IMG/VR virus record: IMGVR_UViG_3300028393_000149
Coordinates: 1 to 39,444 of that record
Source: a virus
Direction: 5' to 3' (one strand)
Length of the DNA stretch: 39,444 bases
Part shown: positions 39,400 through 39,444 of the stretch, one piece after another
Layout of the letters: every line of letters begins with the position of its first letter
Position numbering within the stretch: the first letter of the stretch is position 1
The notes under the pieces: generated by a model
Databases searched by the model: none
What the model was told of the DNA's origin: nothing
The model's input: only the letters and a program-made list of their open reading frames with translations
Made by a program: the position numbers and the translations under genes

Positions 39400-39444
39400 A
39401 TGCCAACAAGTATAACAGGAACAGCGGTACAATACGGTGCTCCC
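39400..39444 (+). CDS. Start of a further fibre gene, cut by the window edge
   Basis: Only 15 codons are visible (MPTSITGTAVQYGAP), open to the end. AGGA lies 9 nt upstream of the ATG, 3 nt after the preceding stop. The MPTSITGTAVQY start is one I associate with short fibre-like proteins of aquatic phages. The rest of the gene is outside the window. Confidence 0.65.
   Translation, partial: MPTSITGTAVQYGAP

Noticed and set aside
1-39444. tRNA, insertion sequence or integrase genes
   Set aside because: None was seen. The window is entirely structural and adhesin genes.

Overview
This window is a stretch of a tailed-phage genome of the T4 superfamily (contractile-tailed myovirus), read almost entirely on the + strand. 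The evidence is a T4-type head-gene order: portal gp20, a small conserved protein, an acidic prohead core protein, prohead protease gp21, scaffold gp22 and major capsid gp23. A gp26-type baseplate/tail-assembly protein sits on the - strand, and several T4-like late-promoter boxes (xxTAAATA) are present. Shine-Dalgarno sites (AAGGAG, AGGA) precede most genes, so the host is a bacterium. The base composition is AT-leaning, and many proteins resemble those I know from aquatic (marine or freshwater) T4-like phages. The host cannot be named from this window. No tRNA, metabolic, replication or integration gene was seen.

Layout. 1-724: 3' end of an unrecognised gene. 716-1764 (-): a gp26-like gene followed in the -1 frame by a second ORF with no start codon of its own; a UUUUUUC slippery heptamer, a 5-nt spacer and an 11-bp stem-loop lie at the junction. 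1828-3873: a tape-measure-like protein. 3888-9870: the head module, closed by a strong intrinsic terminator at 9899-9924. 10029-39444: about 29 kb, roughly three quarters of the window, of tail-fibre/adhesin genes. These include two giant proteins of 2823 and 3782 residues, a family of small beta-rich proteins, and a fibre ending in an S74 intramolecular chaperone. The last gene runs off the window.

How it works together. The head genes build, scaffold and proteolytically mature the capsid. The frameshifting gene next to a tape-measure-like gene has the logic of a tail-assembly chaperone pair (lambda G/GT type) transplanted onto T4-type proteins. The adhesin block is built from a small set of beta-rich modules (called A-F here) that recur in different genes and are inserted in the loops of other domains, sometimes one inside another. 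The two giants share the same framework: N-terminal carbohydrate-binding-like repeats, a beta-helix, propeller-like repeats and a conserved C-terminus. They differ mainly by these insertions and by expansion of a helical repeat from one to six copies.

The two observations I rank highest are the complete programmed -1 frameshift signal in the gp26-like gene and the nested ('Russian-doll') module insertions in the adhesins.
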